The translations under genes were made by a program, and so were the position numbers. A stretch of DNA of 64,000 nt, from positions 1,341,316 to 1,405,315 of the forward strand of contig KZ111147.1 of NCBI GenBank assembly GCA_002077045.2, written 5' to 3'. Below are positions 9,222-20,013 of the stretch, piece by piece. This DNA is from Rachicladosporium sp. CCFEE 5018. Lineage: Eukaryota; Ascomycota; Dothideomycetes; Cladosporiales; Cladosporiaceae. How positions within the stretch are numbered: the stretch's first letter is position 1; each line of letters begins with the position of its first letter. The notes under the pieces were generated by a model. The model saw only the letters and a list, made by a program, of their open reading frames with translations. It ran no database searches and had not been told where the DNA came from.

Positions 9222-11088
9222 TTACAGCTTGTTAGGCTGATCGCCCGCGCCGGGCCATTGGTAGCCTGCAGAAAGCTCTGTGAGCGACGCTGTGTGGTTA
9301 ACATCAAGACGACGCAGAGGTAGACCTACCAGCGGCATCGCTGAACTTGTAGCCGTATGAGGAGACGAAGTCGTCGAGGACTGCTGGGCCTCGAGAACCT
9401 GCACAATATCAATCAGCTTAGGGATGGAGACGTGTATTCAGTGGGGTGCACGCACCGTAAGGGTAACCCATCGGTACAATCTCCTTGTTGTCGTCGAGGT
9501 AGTGCAGGAGTGGCGTGAATATCCTCCAGCTCGCATCAAGCTCATCGTCACGCACGAAATTCGAGTGGTCACCCTTGAGCGCGTCGAGGATCAAGCTCTC
9601 GTACGCCTCAGGGATCTTCAAATCCGAGAATCGTCTCCGGTACGTCAGGTCCAACTCCGTCACAGTCGTCTGCATGCTCAGACCCGGTAGCTTCGAGTTC
9701 ATCTTGATGTACACGCTCTCATTCGGCTGCACGCGCAGCACCAACTCGTTCCTCGGGATATCCTTGAAGATCCCGCTCGTGACGTCCTTAAACTGGATGC
9801 GCACTTCCGTCTTCTGCTCATTGAGCGCCTTGCCCGCCTTGAGAATGAAGGGCACGCCGTCCCAGCGCTCGTTCTTGATGTAGGCGACCATTGAGGCGAA
9901 CGTTGGGCAACGAGACTCTTTCGGTACAGTATCGTCCTCCTTGTAGCCTGGCTTCGAGCCGTCGAGAGACTTCTCGTACTGACCGATGATAACGTTCTTT
10001 GGCTCGATGGAAGGCATACCTCTGAGCACACGGACTTTCTCGTCGCGGATGTCTTCGGCGGAAAAGGAGATGGGTCGCTCCATGGCGAGGAGGGTGAGGA
10101 TCTGGAGGAGATGATTTTGCATGACATCTCGGATGATGCCGAACTCGTCAAAGTAGCCGCCGCGGCCTTCCGTGCCAATGGGCTCCTTGAATGTGATTTG
10201 CACGTTGTCGATGTGGTTGCGGTTCCAGGTGGCGCCGAAGAACTCGTTGCCGAATCGCAGGATGAGGATATTCTTTACCATCTCCTTGCCGAGGTAGTGG
10301 TCGATGCGGAAGATCTCCTCCTCCTTCCAGTCTGGTCGCAGGGCGCGGTCAAGCTCTCGCGAGGAGGCGAGGTCCTTGCCGAAGGGCTTCTCGATGATGA
10401 TGCGGGTGATGCCGGACTTGGGGTAGTTGTTTCGCTTGAGGTGGGCGGAGACGGGAATGAAGACGGAGGGCGGCAATGCCATGTAGAAGACTCTGTTGGT
10501 CTCCTTCTGGCCCTTCTCCAGCTCTTGCATGTGCTTCTCGAGCTCTTGGAAACTCTCGTCCTTGTCGTACTGACCCGACACGTAGGTCGTGATCTTGCAG
10601 AACTCCTCGAGCTGCTGCTCCATCTCCTTCGTCGGAGTCTTGATATGGCTCTTCACCCGCTTGAGGTACTCTGTGTGGTCCATCTTCGTGCGGGCATAGC
10701 CGATGATCTTGATGCCCTGTGGAAGGTAGGCATTGCGATACAGGCCGAACAGTGCAGGGAATGTCTTCTTCTTTGCCAAATCACCGGATGCTCCGAGTAC
10801 GACCACAACGGTGTTTTCCTTCAGCTCAATGTTACTACAGGTTACTCGCGTGTCAGCAGGGATCGCTCGAGTCTCCTCTGCAGTCCACAACCATCGCAGC
10901 AATGAAATCGCGACTTCTTCGCGGGTTCGCCGATTTATTCTGTTCACCGGATCCATTCACAGTATCATATCACGTCTTCAAGCCGCCCTGCCATACCTCG
11001 CGCCGCCACGAATTGCATGTACAGGTACATTGGAAAAAACTCACCCGGCTGTTGGCTCCACCTCTGGGTGAATGAGCGTGTCCGCCAT
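9222..11088 (-). CDS. ZWF1: Glucose-6-phosphate 1-dehydrogenase, four exons
   Basis: Catalyses the first, NADPH-making step of the oxidative pentose phosphate pathway in the cytosol. Exons 11088-11045, 10834-9456, 9398-9330 and 9265-9222 give 511 residues, the usual fungal length. The first exon encodes MADTLIHPEVEPTA; after a 210 bp intron the Rossmann NADP site VLGASGDLAKKK follows (GASGDLA at 29-35). The substrate-binding motif RIDHYLGK is at 191-198. Long runs match fungal G6PDH, such as NEFFGATWNR and RCPTFASMVAYIKNERWDG. The two small 3' exons restore the family C-terminus SRGPAVLDDF..YQWPGAGDQPNKL, which a single-frame reading would miss. Neighbours are RPL33 (divergent) and the LRR/PH gene (convergent). 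No second copy is seen in this window, because the matching part of copy B falls in the N gap. Confidence 0.96.
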
Positions 11089-12265
11089 GTTGCAAACTCG
11101 CTAATATAAAGTGGATGGTTGAGGAGTATGCTGCGAAACGCACGAGGAGGTAAGCAAGTAAAAAACAAGGCGTGTGGCGGTCAATGAGGTTCAATTGGCA
11201 GATGGTTGAGAGCTCACTTTCGAAAGTTAGCGGATAAAGAACCGCGCTCGGTGGGGTGCCTGAGAGTGACGTATATCGATGAATCAATCGATACATGTAT
11301 TCTATCTTCAACCATGAGACCTTTGCTTCTTTGACTTGCGCTCTCCGTGATGCTGTAATCTGACCGATTCCTCTCTAATCTACGTATTCCACTGGTGGCC
11401 TGCACTACCCGGCGCATCCGCAGTGCATTGCTGCTCACTATTCATATTGCTTACGAACCATCATTCAGCAAACGTCCGGGTATATTGAAGGTAGCGGTTC
11501 GGCACGTGCTCGCACTCGCTGTTAAATGATGCCGAGTTGCGCCTGGCTCAACCGGAGTCCGTGAAGTGAGGTCGAGTCTTCACCATGACCATGGTCGGAT
11601 GTCCATGCACTAGCATCGTCTGCGATCTCATCATCAAGAGCAGGCGATCGGGACATGGGCCTCCCGAGATGTCTCTCGACGTTCTCAGAAAATTATAGGA
11701 AAGGGATGTGGCAACACTGATGCTGCCGTGCTACTTCCATAATATACCGAGCAAAGTGACTGGCGCGCTTGAGGTCTCATGCTTAGCAGTCAAACCATTT
11801 GACGGTGAAGCCTGCTCCAGCGGAGTGTGAAGCTGTCCAGGACCGTCGTCGTTACAATAATGCAGTAAATGATTGACAGAACAAGCTTGCCGGTGCAGGT
11901 CGAATGATTATGAGTGCTGCTCAATGTAGTATCGCTTTGCGATGCCAGGCACAAGATCCAAGATGGTCGTGGACCTCTGGTTGCGCTTAATGAGCAACTT
12001 CTCTTAATTCGTGCATTGACGAACTGCAAAAACATGTAGGAGGAAATATTTACCGCAGTCTTGTCTTTCGAGAGTAGACGTGATCAAGTCGCAAGAATAA
12101 CAACAATGGCACTGGTGTGCGAGTCATGTATGTCTTGGCAGATTGCTGGCGCACTAAATTCGACATTCGCGACCGCACACCACGATAGCCGAAACGACTC
12201 CAGCGACCATCGACAACGACAGAATCCTCCTATACACCACCCAATCGCCCAGAGCTACCATCACA
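11089..12265. other. Divergent promoter region ZWF1 / RPL33
   Basis: About 1.18 kb between two start codons. It should hold both promoters. I see no coding frame with support and no motif that I can assign firmly. Confidence 0.5.
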
Positions 12266-12818
12266 ATGCCGTCCGAGCAAGGTCACAGGCTATACGTGAA
12301 GTACGTCCACCACACTTCCGCCGACACCCCCTCCAATTCCGCCGGCCAATACCCGGCGCCAGCAATATATGCTCCAACGCATTACACCAGACAAACGGAA
12401 GACAGTCGTACTAACATAAAACTTTTTCATTAGGGGCAAGCACCTCTCCTACCAACGCGGCAAGCGCAACACAAACCCCAACACATCCCTCATCAAGATC
12501 GAGGGCGTCGACGATCCCAAAGCCGCCACATTCTACAACGGCAAGCGCATCGCATATGTCTATCGGGGGAAGAAGGAAATCCGCGGCACGAAGATCAGGG
12601 TCATTTGGGGGAAGGTGACGAGGCCACATGGTATGTTTCTACACTGCATTCGAGATGGCAAGGATCTCGCGAGGGAAGGGGAGAAGCGGAAGGACAGCGT
12701 GCTGACGGTGATGTTTACAGGCAACTCGGGAGTCGTAAGGGCGCAGTTCAAGCACAACCTGCCACCAAAGAGCTTCGGCGCGATGGTGAGGGTGATGCTG
12801 TACCCCAGTGCGATATGA
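12266..12818 (+). CDS. RPL33: 60S ribosomal protein eL33 (L35Ae family), three exons
   Basis: A cytosolic large-subunit ribosomal protein. Exons 12266-12300, 12434-12630 and 12721-12818 give 109 residues, as expected for eL33. The first exon codes MPSEQGHRLYV, the early intron being typical of fungal ribosomal protein genes. Exon 2 contains HLSYQRGKRNTNPNTSLIKI and KIRVIWGKVTRPHG; exon 3 contains NSGVVRAQFKHNLPPKSFGA and ends MLYPSAI. Introns are 133 and 90 bp; the first ends in a TACTAAC-like branch point and TTAG. The gene faces BRX1 at its 3' end, and both serve the 60S subunit. Confidence 0.96.
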
Positions 12819-13178
12819 TCGGGCACTGGACTAGTGGGCTCGGATGAGCATGGTGGGACTTGGTGGCATGACGGAAGCGAGCACGATGTACCGCAGTACT
12901 CTTCACCCACAACACTGAAGGTCACTGTGGAGGCGAGGTACGGGAGTAGCCAAACCCGGTCCTCTGTCAGGGGCACTCGACGATGGCATTGAAGCACTGC
13001 CACGATCGTCTCTAGCTGAACAAATGGCACACAAATTCCAAAGCCACTCAATACCTATCGAGATGCATGATGTACATTTGCTCACATTCAGGGCTGTTAC
13101 TTTGCAACGCCAAGGCGCCTTCGCTGATCAAATAACTTCGCTGTCCACGTTCATTGATTTCCAGTCTTACGCTCACGC
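12819..13178. other. Convergent 3' flanks of RPL33 and BRX1
   Basis: 360 bases with no gene seen; 3' untranslated sequence of both genes. Confidence 0.5.
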
Positions 13179-14123
13179 TCAAGCAAACACCACCCTGTCA
13201 TCCAGCTCGCCAACTTCTCTCACCCCCTCTCCACTTCTCAGCCCCAGATCCCGTCTCTTTGCTTTCCCCTCCCCGATCTGCTCCGCTCGTGAGTTGTAGC
13301 TGCCAGCCTTCTTCCTGCGCAGATCTGATCTGATCTGGTTAGGGCTCACAAACTCCTTGTTCTCATAAATCACCGGCCCACCAAAGCTCCCCTCCAGGAT
13401 AACAATGGGCGTGAGGACTAGCCGTGGCCCAATCTCGATCAGACTTATACTAGGATCGCCTGGCTTCTCGCCCGGCACAGAGATCGGTGTCGCAGTCGAC
13501 GCCGGTTTGGCCTCCTTAGCAACGTGGCGTGGCGTCTCCGTCTCAGCGATCTGATAACACCGCAACCACACCTTCCCCTCAACCAACGAGAATCCCACAA
13601 CATGATCCACAAATGGCTTCACCTTCCGACTCGTCTTCGGCACGCCAAAACTCTGCGTCAACATCTCCTTCAACAGCCGCGCGTGTGCTTGCCCGTCAAA
13701 AGCCTTGTCGAAACTCAGGACCGGTCTGCTACCTTTAAGGCAGTTGCCGGTGAAATTCAGCTCCTCCACCGTGTGGATGTTCTGAACATGCAACTTTATG
13801 GTGGGGCCGTTGGGCGGTTTGGAGAGCCAGAGGTAGAGGTCTTTGCCTTTGCGGGCTTCGAAGAAGAGGACGTTGTTACAGCTGTAGAGGTCTGCCAGTT
13901 CGTTTAGTTGGTGGAGCTGGGATTTTGTGTCGAGTTTTGCATCGCGGCGGGAGTGGGGGAGGAGAGAGTAGAGGTCGTTTATGAGGTGGCGATGGCGTTG
14001 CGTTATGCCGCGCGAGGGTATGAGGAGGACTCGCTGGCGGTTTTTGGGCTTCTTCTCTGCGTCGTTGAAAGCATGGGTTGAGGTGCCGTTGGACTTGCTG
14101 AGAGACTTGTAAACGGCTGCCAT
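13179..14123 (-). CDS. BRX1: Ribosome biogenesis protein BRX1 (Brix domain)
   Basis: Brx1 is a nucleolar early pre-60S assembly factor that binds 25S rRNA together with Ebp2. The 314-residue intronless protein carries the Brix domain at about residues 30-250. It includes the family signature around RGITQRHRHLINDLYSLLPH, the segment CNNVLFFEARKGKDLYLWLS, and KPPNGPTIKLHVQNIHTVEE followed by NFTGNCLKGSRPVLSFD. A stretch rich in Ala/Thr/Pro (~205-225) interrupts the domain, as a linker often does in fungal Brx1. The basic tail ends ELDDRVVFA. The ATG at 14123 agrees with the family start. It is divergent from INO80 and convergent with RPL33. Confidence 0.94.
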   Translation of the reverse strand: MAAVYKSLSKSNGTSTHAFNDAEKKPKNRQRVLLIPSRGITQRHRHLINDLYSLLPHSRRDAKLDTKSQLHQLNELADLYSCNNVLFFEARKGKDLYLWLSKPPNGPTIKLHVQNIHTVEELNFTGNCLKGSRPVLSFDKAFDGQAHARLLKEMLTQSFGVPKTSRKVKPFVDHVVGFSLVEGKVWLRCYQIAETETPRHVAKEAKPASTATPISVPGEKPGDPSISLIEIGPRLVLTPIVILEGSFGGPVIYENKEFVSPNQIRSDLRRKKAGSYNSRAEQIGEGKAKRRDLGLRSGEGVREVGELDDRVVFA

Positions 14124-14942
14124 GATCGGTGAGAAGCTCGAGTGAGCTGTGGATTGAGGCTGTGGTGAGTACGATCAGATGCGACACATTCGTATGGAGC
14201 TTTCGACTATGTCGAAAAGTTGCAATCGATATCGTGCACAGGCCACACAAGCGCGGCTGTGGCTTGCATTACGGACGGGTACCACCCGCTGTCCCGGGGC
14301 TTTTGACGCAGCCAGATGGTTGGAATGCTGGCGCGGTTTGCAGAAGACGCCTCACGCTTGCCGATGTCTGGAATAAGACTCCCGATTTTCGATGCAAAAT
14401 CTCTACAAGATGATAACAAAATAAAAGTCGTATGTAGGACAAGATAGCAAGCAACGCAGGCATCACAATGCATGAACATCTCATCTGACCAACACTGCCC
14501 ATCACCCTCTATCACGAGCGACGCTCGGCCAAGGAAAGTAGATCGAAGGAGACAGTCACTCCAGCTCCGCACAGGGTTGAAGCCTCGTGCGAAGCGCTGA
14601 CATGGCGCACACACGCTCCCACTCCACTATTTGCCTCACGCAACTCTCACTCTTTTCCCCCATCACCACCATCATACATCCACCTTTTGCCATCGACACG
14701 CTTCGACATCGATTTCCTATTCGGGACGACGTGTGCACCTCACCACCGAACTGCTTGAGTCGTGTCGCGCAGCTTGCAGCCAAGGGGTTTGCGACGGGCG
14801 ATTGCTACACTCAGGACCTGCACTGCTCATACACGTGCAACGAGTGATCCTATTATTACCATAGTCGACGCTGCTGCATTCACGAGAGGGCTACTGGAGT
14901 AGAGGATCACCAATGGAGTGCATCTGAGCTCACTTTACTACC
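14124..14942. other. Divergent promoter region BRX1 / INO80
   Basis: About 820 bases between two start codons, presumably both promoters and 5' leaders. A pyrimidine-rich stretch lies near 14620-14700. No gene is seen. Confidence 0.5.
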
Positions 14943-17900
14943 ATGGACGGCCACCAACACCCTCCACCGCGCTACGACGCCGCGCGAGACCGCTCTGGCT
15001 CCAATGGCATGCCTCCCTCGCCACTCCACCAGCGAAGTGTACCACAATCACCCAATTCTGGACGCTACTACGACCCGACTCGTCCAGAGCCTGCACAGCA
15101 CATGCCGCCGGTCTACCAGCAGCCTCCACCGCCGAATCCATATACGAATGGTGGATACCCAAGCTATGCGACGCAGCACACCTCCCCGGCCATGACCTCT
15201 CATGCTCACCCACCTCCGCCTGTCAGTCACGAAATGAGGTCGCCGACTGCTCACTTCCCGACGCGGCCGAGTAGCATGCACTCGCATACGACAAGTCAGG
15301 AGTCGGCAACATTGCCTCCGCCGCCTCCGCCACCAGTGCGTGCGTCGAATCCGATGTCCATGACAAACTTGCTGTCGGACGATCGACCTGCTCCGCCGCT
15401 GAGACAAGCAACGCCGCCGCCTCTTCCCAAGTCATCGAGCAAAGGCAAGGGTAGTCGCACGTCAAGTGCATCGCACGGTCCTGTGAAGATCAAGGAAGAT
15501 CCGCACGAGACACCAAGCCAACGCAAGACCTCACATGGAAACGACCGAGACCACAAGATGCCCATCCCTGTGGTCCACCAGCCGCCGCCTCAGCGACGCC
15601 CACTACCTCCACCTCCCACCGGACCTCCCAGTATCACCATCCGCGACACCGAGCGAGCCTACGCCGAGATCGAAGCCCAAGACCTGTCAGATGTTGAAGT
15701 CGAGCTCCCGATCTTCGAACGCACTAAGTACTTCTACAATAAGAACTCGAACAAACGTGCCCTCGAGATTCAAGTCGCCGAAACTATCAAGCGGAAACGC
15801 CGCCGTCTCGCCTTCCTGCCGAAATGGCACGACCAGTTCAGCGCCGCCGCAGATGCCGAGCGTACCGAGTACATCGAAGCTCACGAACACGAAGTCGAAG
15901 CCGAGGTCCGCACAAAAGAGCTCGAGGAAGACAAGGAGCGCAAGAAGGATCAGCAGCGCAAGCGTCGCAGGGAGAAGGCCATCGCTGATGAGAAGATCAA
16001 GCGCGATGAGCTGGCTCAGAACTTGGAAAGCGTGCATGACGATGAGGAGAAGGTTCGCATACAGAAGGAGATCGAGCGAGCGAACAAGAAGATTCGTGAT
16101 ACGGAGTGGAGGTTGCAGGGGATCACGCCGTCCAAGGAGCTGCGGAATGAGAGTCCGCTCAATCAGTCTGCGGCTGGGAGACGGGAGAAGGAGGTTGTGA
16201 TGGAGGGCGGACTTATGACTTCGTTTCCTAGCAGTACGAGGCAGGAAGACGAGACGCCGGAGTTTGTTGGGAGTGGTGGGCGAGGTCGTGGGCGCGGTGG
16301 GAAGGCTGCGGGCGCTGGACTCGGTCGACAGCGAAAGAGCAAGGAGCAGAAGCAGGCCGAGAAGGACAATGCTGCGCGAGCTCAGGCGCTCATGGATCTT
16401 GGACAGGATCTGCCTCGCATCCAGCCGAGGGAGGAGGAGCGACTCAAAGCCATTGCCGAGCGCGACGTAGTGCTTACTAGGGAGGACTCGGAGCCGGCGC
16501 TCGAGATGACGCCCTCGGTCTTCGAAATGCAGCCGACGGCCGGACTCAGCGGATTGGCAAAGTATGAGTCCAAGGGCTACCAGCAGATCTACGAGCAGAT
16601 CATGCGCGATATCGCGAAGTCTGTGCCGAAGGTTGTGCGGATCAAGAATAATAGTCTCGACACCAAGCAATCCAACGCCCGCAAGACGGCCCAGCTGGCT
16701 GCGAAAGAAGCTCGAAGATGGCAGCTACGCACGAACAAGAGTACCAAGGAAGTCGCTGCGCGTGCGAAGCGGGCCATGAGGGAGATGCTTGGGTTTTGGA
16801 AACGCAACGAACGTGATGAGCGTGAGGGGAGGAAGGTGGCAGAACGCCAGGAGATGGACAAAGCGAAGAAAGCTGAGGCTGATCGTGAGGCGAACCGGCA
16901 AAGGAGGAAACTGAACTTCCTTATCTCGCAGACGGAGCTGTATTCTCACTTCATAGGGAAGAAAGTCAAGACTGATGAAATTGAGAAGCATGGCGATGGA
17001 GACGGCACTGCGGTCAGCACGAAGACCACCACCAATGGCGACGCCGATGCTAAAGCCAATCTCCCCGGCTCGGACGCGAAGATCGGCGACAAAGTCACCA
17101 ACTTCGAGGACCTCGACTTCGATGCTGAGGACGAAACCGCGCTACAAGAGGCCGCCGCAACGAACGCCCAGCACGCCATCAAGGAAGCGCAAGACCGCGC
17201 CCGCGCATTCGATCGCGAAGAAGGGCGCGGTGAGCTCACTGGTGCCCAGCAAGACTTCGATGAAGGCGAACTGAACTTCCAGAACCCGACCTCGCTGCAA
17301 GGCATGGACATCACGCAGCCAAAGCTCCTCAATTGTCAGCTCAAAGAGTATCAACTCAAGGGTCTCAACTGGCTAGTGAATCTCTACGAGCAAGGCATCA
17401 ACGGCATCCTCGCCGACGAGATGGGTCTGGGCAAGACTGTCCAGTCCATCTCCGTCATGGCCTACCTCGCTGAGGTGCACAATATCTGGGGTCCATTTTT
17501 GGTCATTGCGCCTGCAAGTACATTGCACAATTGGCAGCAAGAGATCACTCGCTTTGTTCCCAACATTAAGGTTCTGCCGTACTGGGGTAGTGCCAAAGAC
17601 CGCAAGATCTTGAGGAAGTTCTGGGACCGGAAGCATATCACGTACAACCGCGACTCGCCCTTCCACGTGCTGGTGACGTCCTACCAGCTCGTTGTGGCGG
17701 ATACAGCATACTTCCAGAAGGTCAAGTGGCAATACATGATCCTCGATGAGGCGCAGGCGATCAAGTCGTCTTCATCGAGTCGCTGGAAGGCATTGCTTGG
17801 CTTCCATTGCCGGAATCGACTTCTGCTGACTGGCACGCCGATTCAGAACAACATGCAGGAATTGTGGGCGCTGCTGCATTTCATCATGCCATCCCTCTTC

Positions 17901-20013
17901 GACTCTCACGATGAGTTCTCGGAGTGGTTCAGCAAGGACATTGAAAACCACGCGCAGTCCAACAGCAAACTCAACGAAGACCAGCTGCGGCGACTGCATA
18001 TGATTCTCAAGCCGTTCATGCTGCGGCGCATCAAGAAGCATGTGCAGAAGGAGCTTGGCGACAAAATCGAGGAAGACGTGTTCTGTGATCTCACCTACCG
18101 CCAGCGAGCTATGTATACCAAGCTTAGAGATCGCATCTCGATCCTGGATCTTATTGAGAAGGCCGCGAACGGGCAGGACGAGGATACAGCCAACTTGATG
18201 AATCTGGTCATGCAGTTCAGGAAGGTGTGCAATCATCCGGATCTGTTCGAACGAGCGGAAGTGTGGAGTCCACTGAGTACGAGCGCGTATGCAGACACCG
18301 TGAGCTTCATGCGTGAAGGGAGCAATGTCAATGTGGCGTATTCGACCCGAAGCTTGGTGGAGCAGTGGATGCCGAAGATGCTGATGGAGGATGGCGGTCG
18401 CGTTGACGTCGCTGGGCCGCGCAATGAGAAGGCTGGGTGGTTCAAGAAGGTGTGCCATGATGAGCTGAGTATCTGGAATGCGAGGCATATGATGCAGAGT
18501 GAGAGGACGAACGGCGCGTTCTCTTGGCTGCGCTTCGTGGATCACAGTGCTGGCGAAGTCGAGACGCTTGCACGGAAGCCGTTGATCGAGCGAACGATCG
18601 ACCTAGCTCAGAAGCCTCGACATCAGGACGCTCATCAAAATATCGTGTACGACGATGAGGAAGACAAGGAGAACACCGACTTCACGCCCATGCGATCTCT
18701 CTTCAACATCACCGAGCGCAACGATCTCGCGCCTCTCGCCTCCGCGACGACTGAGAGCCACCTCTCGAATCTCCTAAACGTCGCCCAGACGGTCTCGAAC
18801 AAGATCGGCTACGACGTAATAGAACGCAGCTACCTCCCCCGCGCCTCCGCCCCGCCCGCCGAACTGATCTGCCCAAGCCATCGCGCTGCGATCGAGAAGG
18901 ACACGTCATTCTTCAACGTCCCACTCCGCCGCGCGCTTTACCCAATAGACCTCTCCACCGAATCCGCACTCCTGCACGCCCAGCTTCCTCCGGCAAGCAC
19001 ACCCCCTACGAATCTCTTACCCGCTCCGAGCAACCAGAAGCAACGATACACATCCATCCGCGTTCCGTCCATGCGCCGCTTCGTGACTGACTCCGGCAAG
19101 CTCGCTAAGCTGGATCAGCTTTTACGGCAGCTCAAGGAAGGTGGTCATCGCGTGCTGCTGTACTTCCAAATGACCCGCATGATCGACTTGATGGAGGAAT
19201 ACCTCACGTACCGCAATTACAAGTACTGTCGTCTCGATGGCTCTACCAAGCTTGAAGACCGACGTGACACTGTGGCGGCCTTCCAAAGCACGCCGGAGAT
19301 CTTCATCTTCCTGCTCTCCACCCGCGCCGGAGGCCTCGGCATCAACTTGACCTCTGCAGACACCGTGATCTTCTACGACTCCGACTGGAACCCCACAATT
19401 GACTCCCAAGCCATGGACCGCGCCCACCGTCTCGGCCAAACCCGCCAAGTCACCGTATACCGCCTCATCACACGCGGCACGATCGAAGAGCGGATCCGCA
19501 AACGCGCGCTGCAGAAGGAAGAAGTGCAGCGCGTTGTCATCTCCGGCCAGGCTGGAGGCGACAAAGGCGCGGTTGTGGACTTCAATAACCGCAGCAGGGC
19601 GGAGAACCGTACCAAGGATATTGCCATGTGGCTCGCTGACGACGACCAAGCGGCGCAGATAGAGATGCGCGAAGCTGAGCTTGCTGCGCAGGAGGCTGCT
19701 GAAGGAGGCAAGAAGAAGGGAGGCAAGAAGGCGAAGGGGAAGAAGGAAATTAGTATGGATGATATATACCATGAAGGTGAGCCGGCGGGCCTCGACCTTG
19801 TGTCTGCATAAGGAGCTCAACTGACAGATCGCAACAGGTGAAGGCAAATTCGACGACGGGCTCTCGGCCGAGGCCAGCGGCGCTGCTACGCCTATCGATG
19901 CTGATGGCGCTGCGGGCAAGAAGAGGAAGGGTGGGGTTTCTGGGGCTGGGGGGTTGAGCAAGAAAGCTCGGACTGTGAAGCAGAGGTTGGCGGTTGTGGA
20001 TGGGGATGTTTGA
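14943..20013 (+). CDS. INO80: INO80 chromatin-remodelling ATPase, two exons, copy A
   Basis: The motor subunit of the INO80 complex slides nucleosomes and acts on H2A.Z nucleosomes. Exons 14943-19776 and 19838-20013 (61 bp intron) give 1669 residues. Residues 1-230 are Pro/His/Ser-rich. A basic, charged DBINO-type region follows (~260-760). The Snf2 ATPase has Walker A DEMGLGKT with Lys831 and a DEAQ box at 935-938, the DEAQ form being typical of INO80, then LLLTGTPIQNNMQELWALLH. After a long insertion come the helicase C motifs DSDWNPTIDSQAMDRAHRLG and TVYRLITRGTIEERI. Reading through the last intron would give a wrong end; splicing yields the family tail YHEGEGKFDD followed by a Lys-rich terminus. 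Copy B (from residue ~283 on) appears identical. Confidence 0.96.

Noticed and set aside
10111..10905. 264-codon frame antisense to ZWF1
   Set aside because: Leu/Val/Glu-rich mirror of the G6PDH coding strand, with no domain.
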